Below, one piece after another: positions 8,155 to 20,379 of a DNA stretch of 64,000 nt. Under the pieces are notes generated by a model. The model made no database searches. It was not told the DNA's origin and saw nothing but the letters and a program-made list of their open reading frames with translations. Origin of the DNA: Aliikangiella marina (GTDB lineage Bacteria > Pseudomonadota > Gammaproteobacteria > Enterobacterales > Kangiellaceae); assembly GCF_007004765.1 (NCBI RefSeq), contig NZ_VIKR01000004.1, positions 372,001 to 436,000 on the forward strand. The letters run 5' to 3'. The position numbers and the translations under genes were made by a program. Every line of letters begins with the position of its first letter. Position 1 is the stretch's first letter.

Positions 8155-9618
8155 ATGACAAAAGAAAAACAAAAAAAGTTTAAAGAACCCCGTTTCCTCA
8201 GAGGCATGTTCTCTGCAATTGTCGCGATTACCCTCGCGATACTGATATTGGCATGGTCAATAATCAACTATCAGATTGAACAACTCGTAGCCACTCGCAC
8301 GTCCGAATATGCTCATAGTATCGCCCAAATAGCCGCCAACTCCTCCGCAGACGCGTTACTATCTGGCGATAAGCTTCAACTCAAAATGTTAGTCGAAAAT
8401 GTCGCCAAAGATCCCTATATTCGAAGCGCGACCGTTTTTGCTGAGGATGGTCAGGTCGCAGCCCAGTACCCGGAACCCGACATCGTTGATTCTGTGGTAA
8501 CTTCGTTGCCAACTGACACAGCCAATTTGCCCGAGACAGCGACGACCAATCAAGCCTCCTTAGAAGACGCAGATGATGCTCAACCGCCAAATAACGACAA
8601 CTCAGCTGATATTTCTCAAGACAAAGCGTCCAATCAACCATCGTTAGATGAAAGAACACAAGCCTATATTCAATCGGAAAACGATATCCCATTTATCGAA
8701 AAAATCGTTTATCAAAATGTCACTGCCGGTTGGTTTAAAATTTCCTTGAACCGCCAGCTATTGGAACAAAGTTTTCGTGAGTCATTAAAGCGTTCACAGA
8801 ATCTAATATTAGCGATCGCAGGCTTGTTATTTGTTGTACTCGTTTTTGTTGTGCTCCGATATCAAAAACGAGTCGCTAAAATTGTTACAGCCTGCCATCG
8901 ACTGATTCAGATAAACGCGCCACAAATTCCTTATGATAAAAAGCAATGGCTTGAATCCTTACAAGAGTTAGCTGAAACTCGTTTTCAATCGCTAGCCGAG
9001 CACCCTCATTTACCCAATGAAGAACCGCTTTGGGTTAAAAGCGAACGCATTACAAATACTTTGTTTTGTTACTGTGAATTTGCCATGCGAGAACAAGAGG
9101 ACGAAAAAACTGCCGAGGTGATATCACTAGCCGAGCAGTATCTTCAGTCGGCTATTCAAGCCTATGGTGTTCAATCCCAAGGCGACATTTTATCCGGTTG
9201 TCTAATTCCTTTCGTCGACGCTCATGACGAGCAGGAGGCCATTTTAGAAGCTGTCTCGCTGCTCCACGTGATAAATGAATCAATAGCCAGTTTAGAACTA
9301 GAAATCACCATGAAGGGTTTTATGGGTAAAGGAACCCTGCTTACCTTGGAAAATGCGCGAGGTGTTGTCACCGGAATATCGCTGTCTAACCGGCTAAAAG
9401 ACAAACTATCAAAAGCCAGTCGTCTTTTAGATTATGGCCAAGTCATGTCTGTTGCGATCGAAGAAAAACTTCTGGCTTCCGCTGGCGAATTTACCGAAGT
9501 TGAGCTGCCAGAAAACTTAATCAGTACGCCTATATTTAAACTAGCGAAACTGAATGAAGCCATAAAACAACAGACCAATCGTCAAATCCAATACATTATT
9601 CACACTAATGACGATTGA
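8155..9618 (+). CDS. ytjB: AhpA/YtjB-family membrane protein
   Basis: This inner-membrane protein of the AhpA/YtjB (formerly Smp) family sits divergent to serB, as in E. coli. I place the start at ATG 8155 (487 residues). An open frame extends back to 7963, but that would overlap serB. A first membrane helix covers about residues 17-38 and a second about 215-235. Between them lies a periplasmic domain with the family-like segment on residence and damage of the strand (LVENVAKDPYIRSATVFAEDGQ) and an acidic Asn/Asp/Gln-rich insert at about 120-175. The C-terminal 250 residues are cytoplasmic and not recognised. The product is about twice the usual YtjB length. Molecular function is unknown. Confidence 0.75.
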   Translation: MTKEKQKKFKEPRFLRGMFSAIVAITLAILILAWSIINYQIEQLVATRTSEYAHSIAQIAANSSADALLSGDKLQLKMLVENVAKDPYIRSATVFAEDGQVAAQYPEPDIVDSVVTSLPTDTANLPETATTNQASLEDADDAQPPNNDNSADISQDKASNQPSLDERTQAYIQSENDIPFIEKIVYQNVTAGWFKISLNRQLLEQSFRESLKRSQNLILAIAGLLFVVLVFVVLRYQKRVAKIVTACHRLIQINAPQIPYDKKQWLESLQELAETRFQSLAEHPHLPNEEPLWVKSERITNTLFCYCEFAMREQEDEKTAEVISLAEQYLQSAIQAYGVQSQGDILSGCLIPFVDAHDEQEAILEAVSLLHVINESIASLELEITMKGFMGKGTLLTLENARGVVTGISLSNRLKDKLSKASRLLDYGQVMSVAIEEKLLASAGEFTEVELPENLISTPIFKLAKLNEAIKQQTNRQIQYIIHTNDD

Positions 9619-9721
9619 TTACTGGTATTTTCCAGATATGTTGCTATGTTTTAAGTAGTTGAATTGAACTTTTCAAGCCACCACACCGAGGAACTTTCCA
9701 CGGGGAATAATAACAATATCA

Positions 9722-10738
9722 ATGACCACGACAGTATTAATTTGTGATGACTCAAGAATGGCCAGAAACCAACTGGCTAGATGCTTGCCGCCCGAATGGG
9801 ACGTCGATATTCACTTTGCCGAAGATGGGCAGCATTGCCTTGAAGTCGCCGCTGAAGTCGATCCCGCGCTTATCTTTCTCGATTTAAATATGCCTGAGAT
9901 GGATGGCTATGAAACACTCGAAGAATTTAGAGCGCAAGATTTTGAATATGATGTGATAGTTGTATCTGGAGATATCCAACCCGACGCCCAAGCACGCGTT
10001 ATTGGGTTGGGGGCGCTTAACTTTATCAAAAAGCCGGTCAGCAAAGAAAAAATGCTGGAAACACTCGATCTCCACGGATTCTATCATGCGCCAGATAGTG
10101 CACCAGAGACGCCACAAGTTGAGCGAGTCGTCGAGCAAACCGATCTTAACGACCAAGCAACATTTATCGACGCCTGCCAAGAAATCACCAACGTTGCTAT
10201 GGGTAGAGCTGGCGACTCTCTCGCACGATTCCTTGATGTATTCGTCGAACTACCCGTGCCTAAAGTCAACCTCATTGAAATCGGCGAGTTGATTATGGCA
10301 CTTCAATTTAGCGAACAGGAGTCAACCGTTTCGTCGGTCTGCCAAGGCTTTATTGGCCCTGGAATTTCAGGTGAAGCTCTACTTATCTTCAACGATTCGA
10401 GTTTTAGTAATATTGCTCGTTTAATGAAATATAAAGGTAAGATTGACGACTCGGTAGAGCTCGAGCTACTGATGGATACAGCAAACATTTTAGTGGGCGC
10501 CTGTTTGCAAGGAATCTCAGACCAGCTGGATTTAAGTCTCAGTCAAGGTCACCCTGTTGTACTTGGCCAGCATGTTCAAATTGCCGATTTACTTGCGAAT
10601 GACAAGCCTTGGAACAAAACACTCAGTATAGAAATCAACTACAGTATCGAGAATGAAAGCGTCGACTGTGATCTACTCTTACTGTTTACCGAAGATTGCA
10701 TTGACACTCTTAAACAACGAATCAGTTATATTGTTTAG
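9722..10738 (+). CDS. Response regulator with CheC-like output domain
   Basis: The 338-residue product has an N-terminal receiver domain (about 3-120) with the acidic pair D9-D10, phosphoacceptor D54 in FLDLNMP and conserved Lys in FIKKP. A C-terminal CheC/CheX-like domain (about 140-335) follows. CheC-family proteins dephosphorylate CheY-P in chemotaxis. Here the fused domain may set the lifetime of its own receiver's phosphate or of a partner's. It is followed after 3 bp by a diguanylate cyclase gene, so the two are surely co-transcribed and probably form one pathway. A purine-rich Shine-Dalgarno (CGGGGAAT) lies upstream but is distant from the ATG. No cognate histidine kinase is nearby. 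Confidence 0.82.
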   Translation: MTTTVLICDDSRMARNQLARCLPPEWDVDIHFAEDGQHCLEVAAEVDPALIFLDLNMPEMDGYETLEEFRAQDFEYDVIVVSGDIQPDAQARVIGLGALNFIKKPVSKEKMLETLDLHGFYHAPDSAPETPQVERVVEQTDLNDQATFIDACQEITNVAMGRAGDSLARFLDVFVELPVPKVNLIEIGELIMALQFSEQESTVSSVCQGFIGPGISGEALLIFNDSSFSNIARLMKYKGKIDDSVELELLMDTANILVGACLQGISDQLDLSLSQGHPVVLGQHVQIADLLANDKPWNKTLSIEINYSIENESVDCDLLLLFTEDCIDTLKQRISYIV

Positions 10739-10741
10739 CCT

Positions 10742-11707
10742 ATGGATAATGTAGAACAACTAAAAGAATTCCACTGGATGGCTGACATGTTGCAAAACAT
10801 CGACGCTGGTCTTGTTGTATTGAATCGCAAATTTGAGGTTCAAGTATGGAATTCATTTATGGAAAACCACAGCGGCATTCTTGCGCCTAACGCCAAAGAT
10901 AAAACACTGTTTAATTTATTTCCCGATATTCCAGAAGATTGGTTCAAACACAAAGTAGAGTCGGTTTTCGAGCTTCGCGCTCGCGCATTTACTATTTGGG
11001 AACAACGCCCTTATATTTTTAAGTTCAATAATTATCGACCAATCACAGGAACTGCCGATTACATGTATCAGAATATCTCGGTTTTTCCGCTCACCTCCAC
11101 TACCGGTGAGGTAACCAATATATGTATTATCGTATACGATGTAACCGACATCGCGACTAATAGTTTAGCGTTGGCTGATGCTAATCAACAACTAGAGCAT
11201 TTGAGTCGCACCGATAGATTGACAGGCCTCAACAATCGTGGCTACTGGCAGGAGCGTCAAGAACGAGAGTTTTCCCGGTTTCAACGTCACCAAGCGCCCT
11301 GCTCACTAATCATTTTTGACATCGACCACTTTAAAGCAGTCAATGACACTTATGGCCATGCAGCCGGCGATGAAGTGATCAAGTTAGTAGCCCGAACGTT
11401 ACTCGCAACCGCTCGCGATATTGATATCTGCGGCCGCTATGGCGGCGAGGAATATGTTGTCATTCTTGAAAACACTGATGCCAATGGTGCACTGATCTTT
11501 GCAGAGCGTCTCCGAAAACTCATCGAGAAATTGACCGTAACTCACGAGGGTAAAGAAATTAAATTTACGATCAGTTTGGGAATTTGCGAACTCAGTTTGA
11601 AAATAGCTTCAGCGAAACAATGGCTTGAACTTGCCGATCAAGGTTTGTATCAGTCTAAAGAAGGTGGGCGAAATCAGACTAACATTATGGATGCACCGAA
11701 GGACTAA
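10742..11707 (+). CDS. PAS-GGDEF diguanylate cyclase
   Basis: This 321-residue protein should make c-di-GMP from two GTP. It has an N-terminal PAS-like sensor (about 8-130), a short coiled linker, and a GGDEF domain (about 155-315). The active-site motif is GGEEY, with DIDHFKAVND as the metal-binding strand. RDID sits five residues upstream of GGEEY, which is the inhibitory I-site RxxD, so product inhibition is expected. There is no membrane segment, so the PAS domain senses a cytoplasmic cue. It lies 3 bp downstream of the REC-CheC gene and its stop overlaps the convergent HDOD gene. Confidence 0.93.
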   Translation: MDNVEQLKEFHWMADMLQNIDAGLVVLNRKFEVQVWNSFMENHSGILAPNAKDKTLFNLFPDIPEDWFKHKVESVFELRARAFTIWEQRPYIFKFNNYRPITGTADYMYQNISVFPLTSTTGEVTNICIIVYDVTDIATNSLALADANQQLEHLSRTDRLTGLNNRGYWQERQEREFSRFQRHQAPCSLIIFDIDHFKAVNDTYGHAAGDEVIKLVARTLLATARDIDICGRYGGEEYVVILENTDANGALIFAERLRKLIEKLTVTHEGKEIKFTISLGICELSLKIASAKQWLELADQGLYQSKEGGRNQTNIMDAPKD

Positions 11708-12570
11708 AACTCACTACCTAATTGATACTTAACCGCATCTTCCAAATCTTCAAAATCGTATTCAGAAAGACCGGAAAAGTCGAGGACCTTGGCACCGACT
11801 TTTTCCCACTCAAAATCACGATCGGATTGTGCTAATTTCTCTGGTAGATTAACCATATGCTCTGCCATCTTGAGGACACACAACATTGTCTTTAAAGTCG
11901 GGTTTTCAATGGATTGATCGTCCAGCACTCTGTCCACTGAATGATGATTTTTGACGGCCTTACAGATAACCTCCGGAAGATTCCAAACGCGAGCGATCCG
12001 ATATCCTGCTGCAGCATGATGCACACCAAAATTAGAAAATTCTTCGCTCGATATTCTACCGTCCTCACGACTGTAGGAAAACTCCATCACTTGTTGATAA
12101 TTATCGTATCGAGCGGCTAATACAGGAATCCCACAATTATGGAAAAGTCCGAGTGTATAAGCCTCATCAGGCATTGCTAAATTTAATTGGCGACAAATCG
12201 TCGAGGCAACGCTAGCAACAGATACCGAAGATTTCCAAAACATTTTCATGTCTAACTTCGATTCCAAACCGTTGAGCGATTCTTTCAAAAGTAGCGTTTT
12301 TAGGATACTGGTGATCCGGCCAATGCCGAGCATAACGACTGCATGCGGAATTGAACCGACTTTTTCGGTCCTGCCCAAAGCAGGAGAATTGACAACTTTT
12401 ATAATTGCTGCACTAACCGCTGGGTCGACAGAAATGAGTTCAGCAATACGGTCAAGGTCACCACCGCAGTCATTAATTTGATCAATGATGCCAGGTTGCG
12501 GCGGAATATATATTTCACTTGACGATCTGTTTAGCTTGTTGTTGCTCAAGATTCTTCCTTTGAGATTCAA
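11704..12570 (-). CDS. HDOD domain signalling protein
   Basis: The 288-residue protein consists of an HDOD domain (about 20-215) and a short C-terminal tail. HDOD is a non-catalytic relative of HD phosphohydrolases found in bacterial signalling proteins. The ISVDPAVSAAIIKVVNSP segment is typical. The position corresponding to the HD pair reads FHNCGIP, so the metal-binding Asp is replaced by Asn, consistent with a binding role only. Its stop overlaps the stop of the convergent diguanylate cyclase by 4 bp. Partner and output are unknown. Confidence 0.85.
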   Translation of the reverse strand: MNLKGRILSNNKLNRSSSEIYIPPQPGIIDQINDCGGDLDRIAELISVDPAVSAAIIKVVNSPALGRTEKVGSIPHAVVMLGIGRITSILKTLLLKESLNGLESKLDMKMFWKSSVSVASVASTICRQLNLAMPDEAYTLGLFHNCGIPVLAARYDNYQQVMEFSYSREDGRISSEEFSNFGVHHAAAGYRIARVWNLPEVICKAVKNHHSVDRVLDDQSIENPTLKTMLCVLKMAEHMVNLPEKLAQSDRDFEWEKVGAKVLDFSGLSEYDFEDLEDAVKYQLGSEF

Positions 12571-12653
12571 ACGGGTCGTTTAAAGCGACTTTCTTGTTTA
12601 CTCGCTCTGTAAATATAGACCAAAATCTCACAATCAGGAGGTTGAATTACTTA

Positions 12654-14903
12654 TTATTGCTCATCGGTCTCAACAACCAGACTATCAACTTTTTGGAAAC
12701 CTCGCGGTAACTTACTCCCTCTTCTGCCACGCTCTCCCCGATAATGCTCTAGATCGCTGGGCTTTAAACGCAGATAGCGTTTACCAGAGTAAACTAATAA
12801 AGATTCATCAGGTGACACGACAGCGATTGAAACCACATACTCCTCGCGCAGTTGAAGTTTGGCAGCAGGAATACCAATGATTTTATTGCCTTTACCCTTT
12901 GCCAACTGTGGTAAATCTGAGATCGGGAACACCAGCATTCGACCTTCGTTACTCACCGCGACACACAGTTGTTTGGCATAATCCTCGACAGCACACGCTT
13001 TTAATACTTTGGCTCCGCTCGGCAATGATAACAGCGCCTTACCATTCTTGGTACGAGTCACGGTATCGGCAAACTTGGCGACAAATCCGTAGCCAGCATC
13101 GCTCGCAAACAAAAACTCTTGCTCATCAGTGCCCATCAAAGCGTCGACAAATGTTGCTCCAGCAATCGGATTGAGACGACCAGTCAAAGGTTCTCCCTGA
13201 CCTCTTGCTGAGGGTAAAGTGTGCGCAGGGATTGCGTAACTTCGTCCCGTGGAATCGAGAAAAACCGCTGATTGATTGCTCTTACCCTTGGCCGACGCAC
13301 AATAACCATCGCCTGATTTGTAATTTAATGAAGCCGCGTCGATATCATGGCCTTTGGCACATCGAACCCACCCCATGGTTGAAAGAACCAAAGTGATTGC
13401 CTCACTCGGCATCAGGTCAGTTTCGCTAAGCGCTTTTGCTTCTTCGCGCACGACTATCGGCGAGCGTCGTTCATCACCAAATTCCTCAGCGGCTTCCTTG
13501 ATTTCTTTTTTAACTAAAGTTTTTAGGCGCGCTTTTGAGCTTAAAGTTAACTCAAGATTTTTCTTTTCTTGGGCAAGCTTTTCTTGCTCTTCTTTAATTT
13601 TCATTTCTTCCAAGCGAGCTAATTGGCGCAGCTTGGTATCGAGAATGTAATCCGCTTGAACTTCAGATAATGAAAATCGTTCCATTAAAACCGGTTTAGG
13701 TTTGTCCTCAGTTCGAATGATTCGAATAACTTCATCAATATTCAGAAAAGCAATTAACAAACCTTCTAAAAGGTGGAGTCGTTCGTTTACTTTGTCAAGG
13801 CGATACTGCAAACGTTTGCGAGTAGTTTCGGTTCTAAAAGCTAACCACTCTTTTAAGAAGGTGACGAGTCCCTTAACCTGAGGCCGACCATCGATACCAA
13901 TCACATTCATATTGATACGATAGTTTTTCTCTAAATCGGTTGTGGCGAACAAATGTTTCATTAAACCATCAATGTCGACTCTATTTGAGCGAGGTACAAC
14001 CACAAGGCGAGTCGGGTTTTCGTGATCAGACTCATCTCTTAAGTCAGCAACCATCGGCAATTTTTTCGCCTGCATTTGCGATGCAATTTGTTCAAGAACC
14101 TTCGAACCAGACACTTGGTGAGGCAGCGCTTCGATAACGACTTCACCGTTTTCAATCAGATAAGCCGCGCGCATCTTTACACTGCCTCTTCCCGTCTCGT
14201 AAACTTTATAGAGGTCTTGCTTGGGCGTAATGATTTCAGCACTGGTTGGAAAATCAGGGCCAGGGACAATGGAATGAATTTCCTCAAGGCTCGCTTTCGG
14301 GTTTTCCAACAAATGTATACAGGCTTCAGCAATCTCACGAATATTATGTGGCGGGATATCGGTTGCCATCCCCACCGCAATACCCGTGGTGCCATTGAGG
14401 AGCAAATTCGGCAATCGCGCAGGCAACACCTTCGGTTCTTTTAAGGTTCCATCAAAATTAGGTAACCAGTCGACGGTTCCTTGGCCAAGTTCCGAAAGTA
14501 GCACCGCAGCATATTTAGACAAGCGAGATTCGGTATATCGCATGGCCGCGAAAGACTTGGGATCGTCTGGTGCGCCCCAGTTACCTTGACCATCAACTAA
14601 CGGATAACGATAAGAAAAAGGCTGTGCCATTAATACCATGGCTTCATAACAGGCGCTGTCACCATGGGGATGAAATTTACCTAACACATCACCGACTGTA
14701 CGGGCCGATTTTTTGTATTTCGCCGTAGATTTCAGTCCCAACTCGCTCATCGCATACACGATTCTCCGTTGAACCGGTTTTAGTCCATCACCAATGTGCG
14801 GCAAAGCCCGATCCATGATGACGTACATTGAATAGTTTAAGTAGGCTTTTTCGGTAAACTCAGAAAGCGTTTGCTGTTCTACACCGTCAAAATTTAATTC
14901 CAT
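12654..14903 (-). CDS. parC: DNA topoisomerase IV subunit A
   Basis: ParC is the DNA-breaking subunit of topoisomerase IV, which decatenates daughter chromosomes. The 749-residue product has the full length. The catalytic tyrosine is Y123 in [11 protein letters not shown]. In the quinolone-resistance region the wild-type-like residues S83 and E87 are present ([13 protein letters not shown]). The C-terminal beta-pinwheel (about 495-740) is complete. It lies 65 bp downstream of parE and is probably transcribed with it. Confidence 0.98.
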   Translation of the reverse strand: MELNFDGVEQQTLSEFTEKAYLNYSMYVIMDRALPHIGDGLKPVQRRIVYAMSELGLKSTAKYKKSARTVGDVLGKFHPHGDSACYEAMVLMAQPFSYRYPLVDGQGNWGAPDDPKSFAAMRYTESRLSKYAAVLLSELGQGTVDWLPNFDGTLKEPKVLPARLPNLLLNGTTGIAVGMATDIPPHNIREIAEACIHLLENPKASLEEIHSIVPGPDFPTSAEIITPKQDLYKVYETGRGSVKMRAAYLIENGEVVIEALPHQVSGSKVLEQIASQMQAKKLPMVADLRDESDHENPTRLVVVPRSNRVDIDGLMKHLFATTDLEKNYRINMNVIGIDGRPQVKGLVTFLKEWLAFRTETTRKRLQYRLDKVNERLHLLEGLLIAFLNIDEVIRIIRTEDKPKPVLMERFSLSEVQADYILDTKLRQLARLEEMKIKEEQEKLAQEKKNLELTLSSKARLKTLVKKEIKEAAEEFGDERRSPIVVREEAKALSETDLMPSEAITLVLSTMGWVRCAKGHDIDAASLNYKSGDGYCASAKGKSNQSAVFLDSTGRSYAIPAHTLPSARGQGEPLTGRLNPIAGATFVDALMGTDEQEFLFASDAGYGFVAKFADTVTRTKNGKALLSLPSGAKVLKACAVEDYAKQLCVAVSNEGRMLVFPISDLPQLAKGKGNKIIGIPAAKLQLREEYVVSIAVVSPDESLLVYSGKRYLRLKPSDLEHYRGERGRRGSKLPRGFQKVDSLVVETDEQ

Positions 14904-14968
14904 AACAATTCTTATTTCTTTAGTTTTTTACTCTTAATTTTAAGCGCTTGGTATTTTTCTTATTGAAA

Positions 14969-16876
<1,908 letters not shown>

Positions 16877-17124
16877 TTATATTAATTGAAATGCTTAATG
16901 ACGCCATATCATCGCGTCAAATTCAGCCAAACGCAAGCTTATTCCGGTAAAAATTAGCCTGATTTTGAGGTTGATAAGTTGGCTTGCAGGGGGATTGGGA
17001 ATCCTTGCTCAAAAAGCGAGCAGAATCTTATTTTTTTCGTTGATAAAAAAGAAGTGAGTACTTACTAAATCAATAACTTTTTGGCTGTAAAACGATAACG
17101 GCAATCTTATTATGCCATGAGAGA

Positions 17125-17964
17125 CTAATAACCTTTGATCGAGTAATCGACCGTAAACTCGATGTTATCGATACGATGAACAATAGACTCGATACGCCCA
17201 TCCGAGTATAGGTTTAAATAGCGGTATCCCGGCGCTTCTACACCGGCACTAAAATCCTCAGAGCCTGGTTTAAACTGGACGCAACTGGATGGCGTGGCAA
17301 TATATCGAATTCCATTGACCGATTTTTGATATTCTTGATGGATATGGCCCCACAAAACGCCTTTTACCTGTTTGTATTTTTCAATAATACGATTAAACGT
17401 TTTCGCGTTTTTTAAACCAATTTGATCGAGCCAATGACTGCCAATATCTACTGGTTGATGATGCAAACTAACCAACGCATGCCTATCAGGATAGCGTTTG
17501 AGGGCTTTCTCCAAGAACTCTAACTGCTCATCAGCCAACTCACCGTGCACTTTTCCTTTCACCGAAGAATCCAACAAAATCACCTGCCAGTGGCCAATCA
17601 AAATCTGATTAGCAGCAAAAACGCGGCTGTTGCTGAGATAAAGCTCCATTGTCTCTGGGTTATCATGATTGCCTGGACACCAAAATGTCGGAATGTTAGT
17701 GGCCTTAAACTCGTCGGCCAAATACTGATAAGACTCTGGAGATGCGTCTTGCGACAAATCTCCAGTCGCTAATATTCCATCTGGCCGCCATTCTTCTCGC
17801 AAGACTCTATCTCGAACCGCCTCAAAACTATCGCGCGTATTGAGTCCAAGCAAGCAGCCTTGCGGATCTTCAAAAATATGGCAATCTGTTATTTGCGCGA
17901 ACCTCACAACATCCAGTCTCGATGGCTGGATTTCGTGCGGAATTTTTTCTACTTTGTCTACCAT
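17125..17964 (-). CDS. cpdA: 3',5'-cyclic-AMP phosphodiesterase CpdA
   Basis: This calcineurin-like metallophosphoesterase hydrolyses cAMP and so lowers CRP activation. All metal motifs are present in 279 residues: DCH (about residue 28), GDLSQD (about 68), GNHD (about 98), HHQP (about 168) and GHIHQ (about 207). Gene order nudF-yqiB-cpdA-parE is the conserved gammaproteobacterial arrangement, which separates it from other phosphoesterases of the superfamily. Spacing to yqiB is 132 bp. Confidence 0.93.
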   Translation of the reverse strand: MVDKVEKIPHEIQPSRLDVVRFAQITDCHIFEDPQGCLLGLNTRDSFEAVRDRVLREEWRPDGILATGDLSQDASPESYQYLADEFKATNIPTFWCPGNHDNPETMELYLSNSRVFAANQILIGHWQVILLDSSVKGKVHGELADEQLEFLEKALKRYPDRHALVSLHHQPVDIGSHWLDQIGLKNAKTFNRIIEKYKQVKGVLWGHIHQEYQKSVNGIRYIATPSSCVQFKPGSEDFSAGVEAPGYRYLNLYSDGRIESIVHRIDNIEFTVDYSIKGY

Positions 17965-18096
17965 ATTTAACTTCTCGAAATCTGTCCTTTTCGTACCAAT
18001 TCCCTAGTCAGCTTTACTGCTCTTTTTGAGCGGATACTCTTTTAGCCGTTATTCTTTAGCTGCTACTCTTTCTTATGCGAGAAACACTCACCACTG

Positions 18097-18597
18097 CTAC
18101 TCATCAACGGGCGTTTCCGAAGAAACGGGGTTTGCACGACTGCAATTTCTTAAACACTCACCGATGAATCGATTGACTTGACGTTTTTCATCAACCGTTT
18201 TTTGATTCCCTTTGACTTGCTCGTAAATCGCTTTGAGCGCACCCGGTCCGCTGCCTTCCATCACTTCCAACATTTGTGCATCATGATAGAGCCTGATGAT
18301 GAGTTTTTCAGATTTTAGCAGCTTGATTTTAGGTGATCTAATAACCAAATCTAGCGTCGTTGTGTAACGAGCGATTTCAGTCGCTCGCAACTCTAAACTT
18401 AACGCGGACGACTTTAAGCACCAGCGAGAGTCGACAGCATCGTTGCTAGAATCTTCCTCGTAAAGGTTTTGTAACTCTGGCACTAGTTTTAATAGCAATA
18501 AATAATTGACTTCGCATTGCGACAAAAACTCGCTTAAATCAGGCGTATACGCCCGCTTAGTGGTATTTCTGTGTTGCGTTGTTTGAATATTACTCAT
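18097..18597 (-). CDS. yqiB: DUF1249 family protein YqiB
   Basis: The 166-residue soluble protein matches DUF1249 by synteny between nudF and cpdA and by the N-terminal block with NYLLLLKLVPEL, followed by the LYHDAQMLEV strand. It has no catalytic motif or membrane segment. Function is unknown across the family. The C-terminus ends in a short Cys- and Ser-containing tail. The start ATG at 18597 is used. Confidence 0.85.
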   Translation of the reverse strand: MSNIQTTQHRNTTKRAYTPDLSEFLSQCEVNYLLLLKLVPELQNLYEEDSSNDAVDSRWCLKSSALSLELRATEIARYTTTLDLVIRSPKIKLLKSEKLIIRLYHDAQMLEVMEGSGPGALKAIYEQVKGNQKTVDEKRQVNRFIGECLRNCSRANPVSSETPVDE

Positions 18598-18719
18598 TGC
18601 GTTGTCGTTCTCTGATGTTGGCTTTATTCTAGTCCAAATTAGGGGGGCCGCGATAATTTATTCTAACTAAGTCGTTGTTTTTGGTAATTTTCCAGTAATT
18701 TTGTAGTGGAATTCACACT

Positions 18720-19328
18720 TTATGGCCAAATTTCAGCCATTTTTGCCCAATTGAGCTTGAGCCATTGAATTGCAATTATGCTCACTCCGTTACTAAACGC
18801 GTCGTTTTCAAGCATTTCAAACAGTGTTTCGATAGGGATTTTATGGATTTTGATATCTTCATGTTCATGATCAAGCCCTGCGAACTCAGGAATATCCCGA
18901 CTATCAACTTCTCCTACGTAAAGTTCTATCGTTTCAGTCGTTCCCCCGGGGCTCACTAGATATTCAAAGACTTTACGAATTCTTAAAATCTTACAGCCAG
19001 CTTCCTCTTCCGCCTCGCGCATTGCCACATCCACCGGTGATTCACCCGGCTCGATGATCCCAGCAACGGGTTCCATTAACCAAGGGTTTTCTTGCGTGGG
19101 CACCGCGCCCGGTCGAAACTGCTCAACCATCACAACTTGTTGACGTTCTAAATCAATTAATAAAACAGCAACTGCGTGACCTCTTTCAAACATTTCTCGT
19201 TGAAAAGGTTCGCTCCAACCGCCTTGGAATAATTCTGTTTGATAGGTATAACGCCTTAATTTAAAAAAGCCATCATACATGGTCTCTCGTTTGTTTTGTT
19301 TAAAGCTTAGATCCACCGAATCACGCAT
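18720..19328 (-). CDS. nudF: ADP-ribose pyrophosphatase
   Basis: This Nudix hydrolase cleaves ADP-ribose to AMP and ribose 5-phosphate. The Nudix box is intact: GIIEPGESPVDVAMREAEEEAG, read as G-x5-E-x7-REUxEExGU. The MVEQFRPGAVPTQENPWLMEPVAG region before it is typical of the NudF group. At 202 residues it has the expected length. It is divergent from the methyltransferase gene at 19454, with tolC beyond, the usual nudF-tolC neighbourhood. Confidence 0.94.
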   Translation of the reverse strand: MRDSVDLSFKQNKRETMYDGFFKLRRYTYQTELFQGGWSEPFQREMFERGHAVAVLLIDLERQQVVMVEQFRPGAVPTQENPWLMEPVAGIIEPGESPVDVAMREAEEEAGCKILRIRKVFEYLVSPGGTTETIELYVGEVDSRDIPEFAGLDHEHEDIKIHKIPIETLFEMLENDAFSNGVSIIAIQWLKLNWAKMAEIWP

Positions 19329-19453
19329 TAGATTTCTCTTTGATAGGCTAACTTAATGTTTTAAAAACAAAATTTTTGCTAAAGAACGATAGCAATATTA
19401 AACGGCCTAGGGCAAAATAACCAGCAACAATAAGGTTATCTGGACTGCGATTG

Positions 19454-20107
19454 ATGAATATCGAAAAAGCACGTTTCAATATGATTGAACAGCAAGTCAA
19501 ACCCTGGAAAGTCTTTGATGAGCGACTTTTAGGCGCCATGGCGACCATACCCAGAGAGAAGTTTGTACCAGAAAGCCACCGTTCTGTAGCCTATGCCGAT
19601 ACTCACATTCCACTGGGTCACAACCAATCAATGCTGGCGCCCAGAGAAATCGCGCGTATGATTCAGGCACTTGGTCTGACGGGCGAAGAAAAAGTCCTCG
19701 AAATTGGCTGCGGCAGTGGCTATTCGAGTGCGCTTCTCGCAAAACTGTCGAAAAAAGTATATAGCGTCGATATCATTGGCGACTTTGTTAGCGATACCAG
19801 AAAACGCCTAAAAAAATTGGCATTCAGCAATGTCGAAATTGAAGAAGTTGACGCTGCTGACGGCTGGATGGCTCAAGCGCCTTACGATGCGATCATAATG
19901 ACGTCAATGCTTAACAAATGGCCGGACTCGATGATAAAGGGTTTAACCAGTGAAGGTCGGATCGTCGGTATTCTCGGTTCACCAGAAAATCAGCACGTCG
20001 TCCTAGGCTATTTTGATGAACATAGCAGCTGGCAACAAGAGGAATTATTTCCCGTCCAGGCAACACCGATGATCAACGCTGAATTACCCAATACTTTCGA
20101 GTTTTAA
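19454..20107 (+). CDS. Protein-L-isoaspartate O-methyltransferase family protein
   Basis: The 217-residue protein carries a Rossmann SAM-binding fold with motif I VLEIGCGSGYSSALLA and the acidic motif VYSVDI. The N-terminal MIEQQVKPW and the IPREKFVP segment with an upstream substrate loop (IPLGHNQSMLAP) are typical of the Pcm-like proteins located beside tolC in many gammaproteobacteria. Classical Pcm repairs isoaspartyl residues; activity of this tolC-linked subgroup is less certain. ATG at 19454 is chosen over TTG at 19451. Confidence 0.83.
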   Translation: MNIEKARFNMIEQQVKPWKVFDERLLGAMATIPREKFVPESHRSVAYADTHIPLGHNQSMLAPREIARMIQALGLTGEEKVLEIGCGSGYSSALLAKLSKKVYSVDIIGDFVSDTRKRLKKLAFSNVEIEEVDAADGWMAQAPYDAIIMTSMLNKWPDSMIKGLTSEGRIVGILGSPENQHVVLGYFDEHSSWQQEELFPVQATPMINAELPNTFEF

Positions 20108-20379
20108 ATAAAAATCAACGACTTAACAAAGAAGAAAAGCTTTCTTATTACTAAATATTTGTAAAATCCATTTACAAATTCTGTAAATTACTAATAACTT
20201 AACGCTAAACGATTGCTTTTTAGGTGAGTTACAATAGTAACACACCTGCTCGAGGAAGCTGTCTTTTTAACAGATTCGTAAAAATTCGTGTGTTTTGATA
20301 TCTCGCTGTAAGAATTTTGCGTATATCAGGACAAATAGATAAGAGCAGACCTAAATTTGGATGAATTAAAGGTAATAAA

